Position numbers and translations under genes: made by a program | In this document: in pieces, positions 57,160-64,000 of the stretch | Layout: each line of letters begins with the position of its first letter | Numbering within the stretch: the stretch's first letter is position 1 | The notes under the pieces: model-generated | Told to the model about the DNA's origin: nothing | Databases searched by the model: none | What the model saw: the letters and a program-made list of their open reading frames with translations, nothing else | DNA from: Blastococcus sp. PRF04-17 | Lineage (GTDB): Bacteria > Actinomycetota > Actinomycetes > Mycobacteriales > Geodermatophilaceae | Direction: 5' to 3' | Assembly: GCF_023016265.1 (NCBI RefSeq) | Contig: NZ_CP095412.1 | Span: 3,410,001 to 3,474,000 of the forward strand | DNA length: 64,000 nucleotides

Positions 57160-58173
57160 TCAGGGGACGGCCCGGCCGGTGGCCGGGGGGATGGGCGAGG
57201 TGTTCGCTGGACTGCCGGGCGCCCCGGCGGTGACCCGTACTGCTGGACCGTTCACCTGGGCCGGGGTGGGAACGGCTGATCCGGGGAGCGACGCGCTGGC
57301 CGCTCCGTAGGCGACTGCGTTGCGCAGCCGCTCGGCCGGCGGTGCGCCGGCGAGGTCGGCGAGCAGGTAACCGGCCAGGCTGCAGTCGCCTGCACCGACG
57401 GTGCTGCGGACGGTGATCCGGGGCGGCCGGGCGGTCCACACCTCGCCGCCGGCGGTCGAGAGGAGCGCCCCGTCGGCGCCGAGGGTGAGCAGCACCTCAG
57501 CGACGCCGCGGTCGTGCACCGTGCGCACGGCCGCCAGCGTCGCCTCGGGGTCGCGGAGGACGTCGTCCTCGGAGACACCGGCCAGCTGGGCGAGCTCCTC
57601 GGCGTTCGGCTTCAGCAGGTCCGGCGCCGCGGCGGGACCGGCCGCCATCAGCGCGAGCAGGGGTGCCTCGCTGGTGTCTACGGCCACCCGGGCGCCGGTG
57701 TCCCGCAGCGACGTCACCAGCTGCGCATACCAGTCCACGGGGGCGCCGGGCGGCAGCGAGCCGGAGAGTGCCACCCACCGGGCGGCCGCGGCGTGCCCGT
57801 GGAGCACGCCGGTCAGCGCGGCCCGGGTGGCCTCGGTCAGCTCCGCCCCGGGTTCGTTGAGCTTGGTGGTCGTGCCGGCCGGGTCGACCAGGGTGTAGTT
57901 GGTGCGGACCGGGGACTGCACCGGCACGGTGGCCAGCTCGAGGCCGAGGGCGCGCAGCGCCGTGACGATCGGATCGCCGGCGGCCGCCGGGAGCACCGAC
58001 ACGACGTCCCCTCCGGCGGCGGCGATCGCCCGCGCCACGTTGACGCCCTTGCCACCGGGCTCCGTGCTGGTGCCCGCCAGACGCACGATGGCGCCCTCGG
58101 CCAGCGGCCCCGGCAGGTCGAGGGTGCGGTCGAGACTGGGGTTGGCGGTCAGCGTGACCACCCGGCCGGTCAT
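57160..58173 (-). CDS. fruK: 1-phosphofructokinase
   Basis: A 337-residue PfkB-family kinase that converts fructose-1-phosphate to fructose-1,6-bisphosphate. It begins VVTLTANPSLDRTLDLPG, with GGKGVNVARAIAAAGG and the nucleotide/anion-hole motif RSTVGAGDCSLAGYL containing the catalytic Asp. The ATG at 58173 overlaps the fruR stop (ATGA). About 20 residues of the C-terminal tail extend past the usual end. Confidence 0.96.
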   Translation of the reverse strand: MTGRVVTLTANPSLDRTLDLPGPLAEGAIVRLAGTSTEPGGKGVNVARAIAAAGGDVVSVLPAAAGDPIVTALRALGLELATVPVQSPVRTNYTLVDPAGTTTKLNEPGAELTEATRAALTGVLHGHAAAARWVALSGSLPPGAPVDWYAQLVTSLRDTGARVAVDTSEAPLLALMAAGPAAAPDLLKPNAEELAQLAGVSEDDVLRDPEATLAAVRTVHDRGVAEVLLTLGADGALLSTAGGEVWTARPPRITVRSTVGAGDCSLAGYLLADLAGAPPAERLRNAVAYGAASASLPGSAVPTPAQVNGPAVRVTAGAPGSPANTSPIPPATGRAVP

Positions 58174-58940
58174 GCCAGCACCACCTCGATGCCGGCCTTC
58201 TCCAGCTCGGCGACCACCTCTGGGTCGGCCTGGTCGTCGGTGACCAGGACGTCGACGTCCTCCGGGGAGGCGAAGCGGACCAGGTGCTCCCGGTCGAGCT
58301 TGCTGCTGTCCGCGAGGACGACGGCCCGCTGACCCGCCCGGACCATGGCGCGCTTGACGGCCGCCTCGGCGTCGTCCGGCGTGGTGAACCCGTGCTGGGA
58401 GCTGATGCCGTTGGTGCCCAGGAAGGCGACGTCGACGCGCAGGTCGCCCAGCGCCCGGACGGTGCTCTCGCCGACCGCGCACTGCGTCACCCCGCGGACC
58501 CGGCCGCCCAGCACGTGCAGGGTGATGCCCTGGGCGACCGCGAGCCGGGCGGCGATCGGCACCGACGAGGTCACCGCCAGGAGCCGGCGGTCCGGGGGGA
58601 GGAGGTCGGCCAGTGCGGCGGTCGTGGTGCCCCCGTCGAGGGCGATGCTGCCGTCCGATCCCGGGAGCAGGTCGAGCGCGGCCGACGCGATGGCTCGCTT
58701 GGCCTCGCTCCGGGTGCTGTGTCGTTCGCCGAGACCCGGCTCGACCAGAGTCAGGGCGCCGGCAGGGACCGCACCACCGTGCACGCGGCGCAACATGCCT
58801 GCGCGCTCGAGCACGGCGAGGTCGCGGCGCACCGTCTCCGTGGTGACGCCGAACTGCTCGGCCACGGCGGTCACCGCCACGCGGCCGCGCTCGCCGACCA
58901 GGGCGGCGATCGCCTGCTGGCGCTCTTCCGGGTAGAGCAC
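58170..58940 (-). CDS. fruR: DeoR/GlpR-family repressor of the fructose operon
   Basis: A 256-residue DeoR-family regulator. The N-terminal winged helix reads LYPEERQQAIAALVGERGRVAVTAVAEQFGVTTETVRRDLAVLE, followed by LRRVHGGAV. The C-terminal sugar-phosphate domain has DGGTTTAALADLL and VAFLGTNGIS. The GTG at 58940 is chosen for the GAGGAGG ribosome binding site; a longer reading to 59048 would run through the promoter. It is first in fruR-fruK-fruA and probably responds to fructose-1-phosphate. Confidence 0.93.
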   Translation of the reverse strand: MLYPEERQQAIAALVGERGRVAVTAVAEQFGVTTETVRRDLAVLERAGMLRRVHGGAVPAGALTLVEPGLGERHSTRSEAKRAIASAALDLLPGSDGSIALDGGTTTAALADLLPPDRRLLAVTSSVPIAARLAVAQGITLHVLGGRVRGVTQCAVGESTVRALGDLRVDVAFLGTNGISSQHGFTTPDDAEAAVKRAMVRAGQRAVVLADSSKLDREHLVRFASPEDVDVLVTDDQADPEVVAELEKAGIEVVLA

Positions 58941-59009
58941 GCCCGCCTCCTCGTACCTGCTGTCGGATCGCGTGACCGCCTGCCCGTTGTCGTGGGCTTG
59001 CCGTTGCGT

Positions 59010-59050
59010 ATGTGTTGTTTTACGTGGGATCGGTTGACAAGTCAACACAT
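59010..59050. promoter_or_regulatory. fruR/ptsI divergent control region with operators
   Basis: ATGTGTTG at 59010-59017 and CAACACAT at 59043-59050 form a perfect inverted repeat that brackets a second palindrome, GTTGACAAGTCAAC (59033-59046). On the minus strand TTGACT (59045-59040) and TAAAAC (59022-59017) are 17 bases apart and fit a -35/-10 for fruR. A DeoR-type repressor bound here would control both directions. Confidence 0.65.
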
Positions 59051-59110
59051 TTTCGTGACGCTGGTCACGACAGTCAATCGCCCCACCCCGTCGCCCTCTG
59101 CGAGGTCCTG

Positions 59111-60823
59111 ATGCCGACCCCCGTCCCTGATCTGGCTCAGCCGCCCACCGCCGGCGACTCGTTCGTCCTGACCGGAACTCCCGTGGTGCCCGGAGCCGTG
59201 CTCGGTCCGGTCATCCGCCCGTCCGAGGGCGTCCGCCTCCCCGTCGCCAGTGAGCAGTCCGCGCTGGCGGAGGATGCCCGCGGAGCGGAGAAGGAGCTCT
59301 TCCGCGCGGCGGCGGAACTCGTCGCGACCCGCCTGGCGGCGCGGGCGGCGGCCGCCACCGGCGTGAGTGCCGAGGTCCTCTCGACGACCGCCGGTCTCGC
59401 CCGGGACCGCGGCCTCTGGGGCGCCGTGGAGCAGCGGATCGACGCCGGCACCCCGGCGGCGGTGGCCGTGGTGGACGCGGCGCAGCAGTTCGTGGACATG
59501 TTCACGGCGCTCGGGGGGCTGATGGCCGAGCGGGTCACCGACGTGCGCGACGTCCGCGACAGGATCGTCGCCGAGCTGACCGGCCAAGGGGAGCCGGGGA
59601 TCCCGACCCCCGAGGTGCCCTCGGTGCTGCTGGCCGACGACCTCGCCCCCGCGGACACCGCCGGGCTGGATCCGGCGCACGTCATCGGGCTGGCCACACG
59701 GCTGGGCGGCACGACCAGCCACACCGCGATCATCGCCCGGCAGCTGGGTCTGCCCTGCGTGGTGGCGGTGGAGGGTCTGGAGGACGTCCGCGCGGGTGAG
59801 CTGGTGCTGCTCGACGGCGACGCGGGAACGGTCACCGTCGGGCCCGATCCCGGCGATGCCCGCTCCCGGGTGGAGGCGGCGCGGGCGGCCGCGGAGCTGC
59901 TCGCCCGCTACACCGGACCCGCCCTGACGCGGGACGGTTCGGCCGTCCCCGTGCTCGCCAACGTCCAGGACGGCGCCGGCGCCCGTGCCGCCGTCGCTGC
60001 GCACGCCGAGGGCGTAGGGCTGCTGCGCACCGAGCTCGCCTTCCTGGGCCGCGCGCAGGAGCCCACCGTGGAGGAGCAGGCTGCCGGCTACGCGGAGGTC
60101 TTCGAGGCGTTCGCCGGGCGCAAGGTCGTGCTTCGCACCCTGGACGCGGGGTCGGACAAGCCGCTCGCCTTCGCGACGCCGCCGGACGAGGCGAACCCGG
60201 CTCTGGGCGTCCGCGGGCTGCGGGTGGCCCGGCGCGACCCCGGGCTGCTCGAGCGGCAGCTCGATGCCGTGGCCGAGGCCGCCCGCCGGACCTCCTCGGT
60301 GCCCTGGGTGATGGCGCCCATGGTGGCGACCGTGCCCGAGGCCGCAGCCTTCGCAGCCGCCGTCCGGGCGCGGGGCCTCGTGCCCGGCGTGATGATCGAG
60401 GTGCCGTCGGCCGCTCTGCACGCCGACCGGCTGCTGGCGCACGTCGACTTCCTGTCGATCGGAACCAACGACCTCTCCCAGTACACGCTGGCGGCCGACC
60501 GGCTCTCCGCGGACCTCGCCGACCTCACCGACCCCTGGCAGCCCGCCCTGCTCCAGCTGGTGGGCATGACCGCCGACGCCGGGACGCGCCAGGGCAAGCC
60601 GGTCGGGGTGTGCGGGGAGGCGGCTGCCGACCCGTTGCTGGCCTGCGTGCTGGTCGGGCTCGGCATCACGTCCCTGTCCTGCGCCGCCTCGGCGGTCGCC
60701 GGGGTCGGCGCCCGGCTGGCCACGGTCAGCGTCGACGAGTGCCGGCGGGCAGCGGAGGCCGCCCTCGGCGCCGATGACCCCCAGGCCGCGCGCGCGGCTG
60801 CGCGGGCGATCCTCGCGGCGTGA
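59111..60823 (+). CDS. ptsI: Phosphoenolpyruvate-protein phosphotransferase (PTS enzyme I)
   Basis: Takes phosphate from phosphoenolpyruvate and passes it to HPr; 570 residues. The N-terminal helical HPr-binding domain precedes the phosphohistidine at about 204 (GGTTSHTAIIAR). The C-terminal PEP-binding TIM barrel has GVGLLRTELAFLGR, RTLDAGSDKPLAF and FLSIGTNDLSQYTLAADR. The ATG at 59111 with GCGAGG upstream gives the usual N-terminus. Divergent from fruR; together with fruA and ptsH it makes a complete fructose PTS. Confidence 0.96.
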   Translation: MPTPVPDLAQPPTAGDSFVLTGTPVVPGAVLGPVIRPSEGVRLPVASEQSALAEDARGAEKELFRAAAELVATRLAARAAAATGVSAEVLSTTAGLARDRGLWGAVEQRIDAGTPAAVAVVDAAQQFVDMFTALGGLMAERVTDVRDVRDRIVAELTGQGEPGIPTPEVPSVLLADDLAPADTAGLDPAHVIGLATRLGGTTSHTAIIARQLGLPCVVAVEGLEDVRAGELVLLDGDAGTVTVGPDPGDARSRVEAARAAAELLARYTGPALTRDGSAVPVLANVQDGAGARAAVAAHAEGVGLLRTELAFLGRAQEPTVEEQAAGYAEVFEAFAGRKVVLRTLDAGSDKPLAFATPPDEANPALGVRGLRVARRDPGLLERQLDAVAEAARRTSSVPWVMAPMVATVPEAAAFAAAVRARGLVPGVMIEVPSAALHADRLLAHVDFLSIGTNDLSQYTLAADRLSADLADLTDPWQPALLQLVGMTADAGTRQGKPVGVCGEAAADPLLACVLVGLGITSLSCAASAVAGVGARLATVSVDECRRAAEAALGADDPQAARAAARAILAA

Positions 60824-60828
60824 CCACT

Positions 60829-60846
60829 CTCACCCTCCGGGGTGAG
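60829..60846 (+). terminator. Hairpin after ptsI
   Basis: CTCACCC pairs with GGGTGAG around TCCG six bases after the ptsI stop. Short but perfect. The downstream gap also holds a 14-bp palindrome, TGCAGGCGCCTGCA (60896-60909), about 46 bases before the small basic protein's start. Confidence 0.65.
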
Positions 60847-60955
60847 GGAAACGCGGTCGAAGACCAGCACCGCCGATGATTCGTCGGAATATGGTTGCAG
60901 GCGCCTGCATTCTTAAGGGTGTCGGTACCAACTTCGAGGAAAAGAGGCAGTGACG

Positions 60956-61099
60956 ATGAGCAGCGTGACGTCCAGCTGGCGGCAGCGTCGTCAGGCGGCG
61001 CGTACCCGGCGGGCGCTCGACAAGGCCCTCGCGCGCACGAGCAGCCCGGCCATGCGCGACGAGCTCCTGACGCTCGCCAACGGCGCCAGCTTCCGCTGA
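60956..61099 (+). CDS. Small basic protein, conserved-looking in actinobacteria
   Basis: A 47-residue protein with a strongly basic first half (WRQRRQAARTRRALDKALAR) and a more neutral end (SSPAMRDELLTLANGASF), probably one amphipathic helix. The ATG at 60956 follows GAGGAAAAGAGGCAG. Short proteins of this pattern recur in actinobacteria, to my recollection, without a function. The upstream palindrome at 60896-60909 and the terminator at 61144-61176 bracket it as its own transcription unit. Confidence 0.65.
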   Translation: MSSVTSSWRQRRQAARTRRALDKALARTSSPAMRDELLTLANGASFR

Positions 61100-61143
61100 T
61101 GCGCGAGCGGCACCTCCAGGGTGAGGCGCCGCTCGGAACGCGA

Positions 61144-61176
61144 ACGACCCCGACCTCCGAGGGAGGCCGGGGTCGT
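61144..61176 (+). terminator. Strong hairpin terminator
   Basis: ACGACCCCGACCTCC pairs with GGAGGCCGGGGTCGT around a GAG loop, one mismatch, 45 bases after the small basic protein's stop. Confidence 0.8.
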
Positions 61177-61544
61177 CTGCTGTGCGGGGCCCCCTGTTTC
61201 GGGCCGAGGGCACCGAGTGGACGACGGCGTGCCCCCTGCCGCGACCGATCAGAACGGGTTGATCGGCAGCGAGGCCCGGACCACCATGCCGCCGACGCCG
61301 GCCTCCATCGCACCGGGGATCCCGGTCCCAGGACGCGCGCCGGCCCCCGGGCGCCTGGCCATCGGGAGGGCCCGGGTCACATCCGCAAGTCCTCTCACCC
61401 CAAGGGGTCGGCCGGGCTCAGGATCGGGCCGTTTCCTGCCGATCCGGCTCTCGTGCACAACCACCGGACCTCGTACGCATCCGGGCCCTCCGCCGACCGG
61501 CGGATCGCCCGGGCGTCGGCGTCCCCGTGGCCCGGCTGTGCCCG
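61177..61544. other. Stretch without a supported gene
   Basis: I find no convincing coding region here. A minus-strand reading of 106 codons (61249-61569) is Pro/Gly/Arg-rich and ends into the next gene, so it is probably a shadow. A weak CCCC-AAG-GGGG-like hairpin lies near 61398-61410. The region presumably holds the promoter of the GGDEF gene. Confidence 0.5.
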
Positions 61545-63586
61545 ATGACCGGTCTGCTTCGCGAGGCACGCGAGACCTCCGGGGCGACGACCGGAGGCCT
61601 GCTCCGGTACGTCCGCGCCACCGCGGGGAACGACGCCGTCGCGGCGGTGCTGGAGCGGGCCGCCGTCCCGTTCACCGCCGAGGAGCTCGAGGACCAGGCG
61701 CGCTGGTGGAGCTACGACACCCGCATCCGCCTGTTCGAGGCCGCCACGGAGGTGCTCGCCGACCCCCGGCTGATGTACAAGGTCGGCGCATCGGCTCTGC
61801 AGAGCGGGCTGGCGCACGCGCTGGTCATCCTGCTCCGGGCGATGGGCTCGCCACGGCAGGTCTTCCGGAAGCTGCCTCGCGCGGTGGCCAAGTTCAGCAC
61901 GACGTCGACCATGGAGGTGCTCGACGCGGGCGCCACGTCGGCGACGATCCGCTACACGCTGCACGAGGGCTATCGGCACTCGAGGCTGGACTGCATCTAC
62001 GCGCAGGGGCTGTTCAGCGTCGTCCCGACCATCTTCGGGCTGCCCGAGGGGCGCATCGAGCACGAGGCCTGCGAGTCCGACGGCCATCCCGCCTGCGTCT
62101 ACGTCGTCAGCTGGGACCGCCGGTCCCGGCTCCCGCGACGGCGGCGGGACAGGGCCGATGACCCCGAGCTGCGCGCGCTGCGCGGACAGCTGCGGATCCT
62201 CCAGTCCACGGCGACCGAGCTCACGGCCAGCGAGGACATCGACACCGCGCTCGAGCGCATCGTGACCCGGGCCGCGGAGGCCGTGCTCGCGCCGTCCTAC
62301 CTCCTCGCCGTCCGCGCCCCCGATGACGGGAAGACCCTGGTGCACAGCTCCGGCGTGCCCGGGCCCGAGGTCGGGGCGCTCGCCGCGACGCTGCTCGCCG
62401 GCGGTGACCTGGGCCCGAACGCCGTCGTGGTGGACGTCGCCTCGGCGCGCCGCCAGCACGGCCGCCTGGCCGCCATCTACCCGGACGGCAACGGCGCGAT
62501 GGGGGAGGAGGCCTCGATGCTCGCGGCCTACGCGGGCCATGCCGCGGCCACCCTCGACCTCATCATCGCGCTCGGTGGCGCACGGCAGGAGGCCGAGCGG
62601 GCCAGTGCCCTGCTGTCGCTGGCGCACGATCTCGCCGCAGCGACGGAGGCCGACGCCGTCGCCGACATCGTGACCAGGTCGCTGCCGCGCATCGTCGGCT
62701 GCACGAGCGCCGGCATCCTGCTGTGGGATCCCGCGGCCGGCCGGCTCCGGAGCCAGTCGTCGTTCGGCCTCACCCAGCGCGCGCACGAGTTCATGCTCGC
62801 GTCGCCCCTGGACCCCGACGACACCCCGGAGCTGGTCGGCATGCTGACCGACCGCGAGCCCCGCATCATCGGCGCCTCCAGCAGCCCGGCGCTGCGGCAC
62901 CTCCTGGAGGGGGCCGGCGTCTCCGACGCCGTCGCGGTTCCGCTCGTGGCGGGGACGACGTTCCTGGGTGTCGCGACGGCGAGCTGGCAGACCGGGGAGG
63001 CGCCGCCCTCCCTGGCCGGTGACGTCCTCGTCCGCCTGCGCGGCGTGGGCGACCAGGCCGCGACGGCATTGCAGAAGGCCCGCCTGCTCGAGACCGTCAG
63101 CCACCAGGCGACGCACGACGCGCTCACCGGGCTGCCCAACCGGGTGCTGTTCCTCGAGCGTCTGGCGGAGGCGATCCCCGCGGCTGCCCGCGGAGCCCAG
63201 CTGGCGGTGCTCTTCTGCGACCTCGACCGCTTCAAGCAGGTCAACGACACGCTCGGCCACGCGGCCGGCGACGAACTGCTGCGTCAGGTCGCGGCGCGGC
63301 TGGGCGGCGTCGTCCGACCCGGTGACACCGTCGGCGGCTGAGCGGCGACGAGTTCGCCATCGTCCTGCCCGGCCTCGCCGACCCCGAGGACGCCCGCCGG
63401 CTCGCCGACCGGGTCGCCGCCTGCTTCGACGAGACGTTCCGGCTCGACGGCACGGACGTCGAGATGGGCACCAGCGTGGGCGTCGCCGTCCTCACTCCCG
63501 GCTCGGCGGCCAGCGCGGAGCAGCTGCTCCGCGAGGCGGACGCCGCGATGTACCGGGACAAGCAGCAGAAGACCCGGCGCTCCTAG
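61545..63586 (+). pseudogene. GAF-GGDEF diguanylate cyclase with V4R-like sensor, one frameshift
   Basis: A signalling protein of about 680 residues after repair. The N-terminal sensor (about 10-190) ends EHEACESDGHPACVYVVSW, resembling V4R-type small-molecule-binding domains (uncertain). Two GAF-like domains follow (about 205-345 and 360-500), then a GGDEF domain (THDALTGLPNRVLFLERL, FCDLDRFKQVNDTLGHAAGDELL). The frame is lost at 63331-63337; one added base gives GRLSGDEFAIVLPGL, so the active-site loop is SGDEF, a variant often still active. The start is ATG 61545 or GTG 61527. It would make cyclic di-GMP. Confidence 0.82.
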
Positions 63587-64000
63587 TCCCGGAGGCGGGA
63601 CCGCAGAGCCGCCTGCTCGTCGGCTCCGAAGCCGTGCGCCGTCAGCCACCCGGTCGGGCCGCCGTACCGCTCGTCGAGCAGCGTGAGCACCCGGTCCATG
63701 GTGGCGGCACGCGGTGTGTGGCTGGCGACGTCGCGGGTGACCATGTCCTCGGCATAGGTCGGGGACGCCGCCAGCTTGGCGACCAGCGCCTCGATGACGT
63801 CGGCGGTCATCGCGTAGTCGGCGACGATCTCCTCGTGGCCGACGCCGGCCACCGCCAGCGCGAAGGCGCACACCACGCCGGTCCGGTCCTTGCCCGCTGC
63901 GCAGTGCACCACCGAGGCGCCCTCCGGGGTCTCGGTGAGGGCGCGCAGCGCGGCCACCACGTTGACCGCCCGCTGGCCGAGGTAGCCCAGGTAGGAGCGC
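63583..64000 (-). CDS. Protein-tyrosine phosphatase, Y_phosphatase3 type (5' end outside window)
   Basis: The C-terminal ~139 residues of a tyrosine/serine phosphatase of the PF13350 type. The P-loop VVHCAAGKDRTGVVCAFAL holds the catalytic Cys and Arg (C-x5-R), followed by ATLDRVL-like and LDERYGGPTGWLTAHGF, the usual family tail. It runs off the window, so the start is unseen. Its stop overlaps the GGDEF gene's stop (CTAG), convergent. Confidence 0.92.
   Translation of the reverse strand, partial: RSYLGYLGQRAVNVVAALRALTETPEGASVVHCAAGKDRTGVVCAFALAVAGVGHEEIVADYAMTADVIEALVAKLAASPTYAEDMVTRDVASHTPRAATMDRVLTLLDERYGGPTGWLTAHGFGADEQAALRSRLRD

Noticed and set aside
61249-61569. 106-codon minus-strand reading frame
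   Set aside because: It is Pro/Gly/Arg-rich, overlaps the start of the GGDEF gene and has no recognisable fold or ribosome binding site. Long antisense frames are normal in DNA this GC-rich.

Overview
The window looks like chromosomal DNA of a very high-GC actinobacterium. The likely family is Geodermatophilaceae (Blastococcus, Geodermatophilus or Modestobacter); this is an inference from base composition, GTG/ATG start use, GTP-type PEPCK, an IdeR-type iron box, a SAM-IV-like riboswitch and the gene repertoire, not from a database search. I see no tRNA, rRNA, insertion sequence, prophage or CRISPR array. Nearly all of it is ordinary core metabolism.

Layout. 0-5 kb: end of glutamate dehydrogenase, a gamma-carbonic anhydrase, a cysteine-desulfurase-like enzyme, and a methionine operon (SAM-IV-like riboswitch, metY, metX). 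5-10.4 kb: alcohol dehydrogenase, an MscS channel coupled to a Thr/Pro-rich membrane protein, thioesterase, EamA exporter. 10.4-14.5 kb: ferric-siderophore ABC transporter (two permeases, ATPase, lipoprotein) under iron boxes. 14.5-21.4 kb: glutathione peroxidase, DsbA-like protein, DUF2237, acetoacetyl-CoA synthetase, acyl-CoA dehydrogenase, and a TetR/quinone-oxidoreductase pair with a 31-bp operator. 21.4-30.3 kb: GH13 glucosidase with a VOC protein, MFS, FKBP, FrnE-like protein, nitronate monooxygenase, small acidic and ferritin-like proteins, an ArsR-SRPBCC pair, Old Yellow Enzyme. 30.5-43.3 kb: pckG, MFS, a secreted beta-helix protein, a cyclase/NB-ARC/TPR signalling protein coupled to a Vms1-type release factor, a bifunctional penicillin-binding protein, BrkB. 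43.3-54.6 kb: PYROXD2-like oxidase, NlpC/P60 endopeptidase, serine hydrolase, and an Lrp regulator divergent from a bkd/pdh E1a-E1b-E2 operon, then an AGE epimerase. 54.7-60.8 kb: a complete fructose PTS (fruR-fruK-fruA, ptsH, divergent ptsI). 61-64 kb: GAF-GGDEF protein and a tyrosine phosphatase running off the end.

Two features stand out beyond the genes. First, eleven otherwise well-conserved genes carry a single-base frameshift, ten of them a missing base and several in G/C homopolymers. This pattern fits uncorrected assembly indels better than real pseudogenes, so these genes are described as reconstructed. Second, the gaps between genes are rich in long perfect hairpins and palindromes. 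These include a nested triple palindrome at 54.6 kb and an 18-bp GCTTTCGGTACCGAAAGC-like family that occurs between genes and also in frame inside the E2 linker. I found no strong case for a wholly new multigene system. The best leads are the palindrome family, a parS-like site, an internally deleted helicase remnant, and a conserved-looking small ferritin-like protein.
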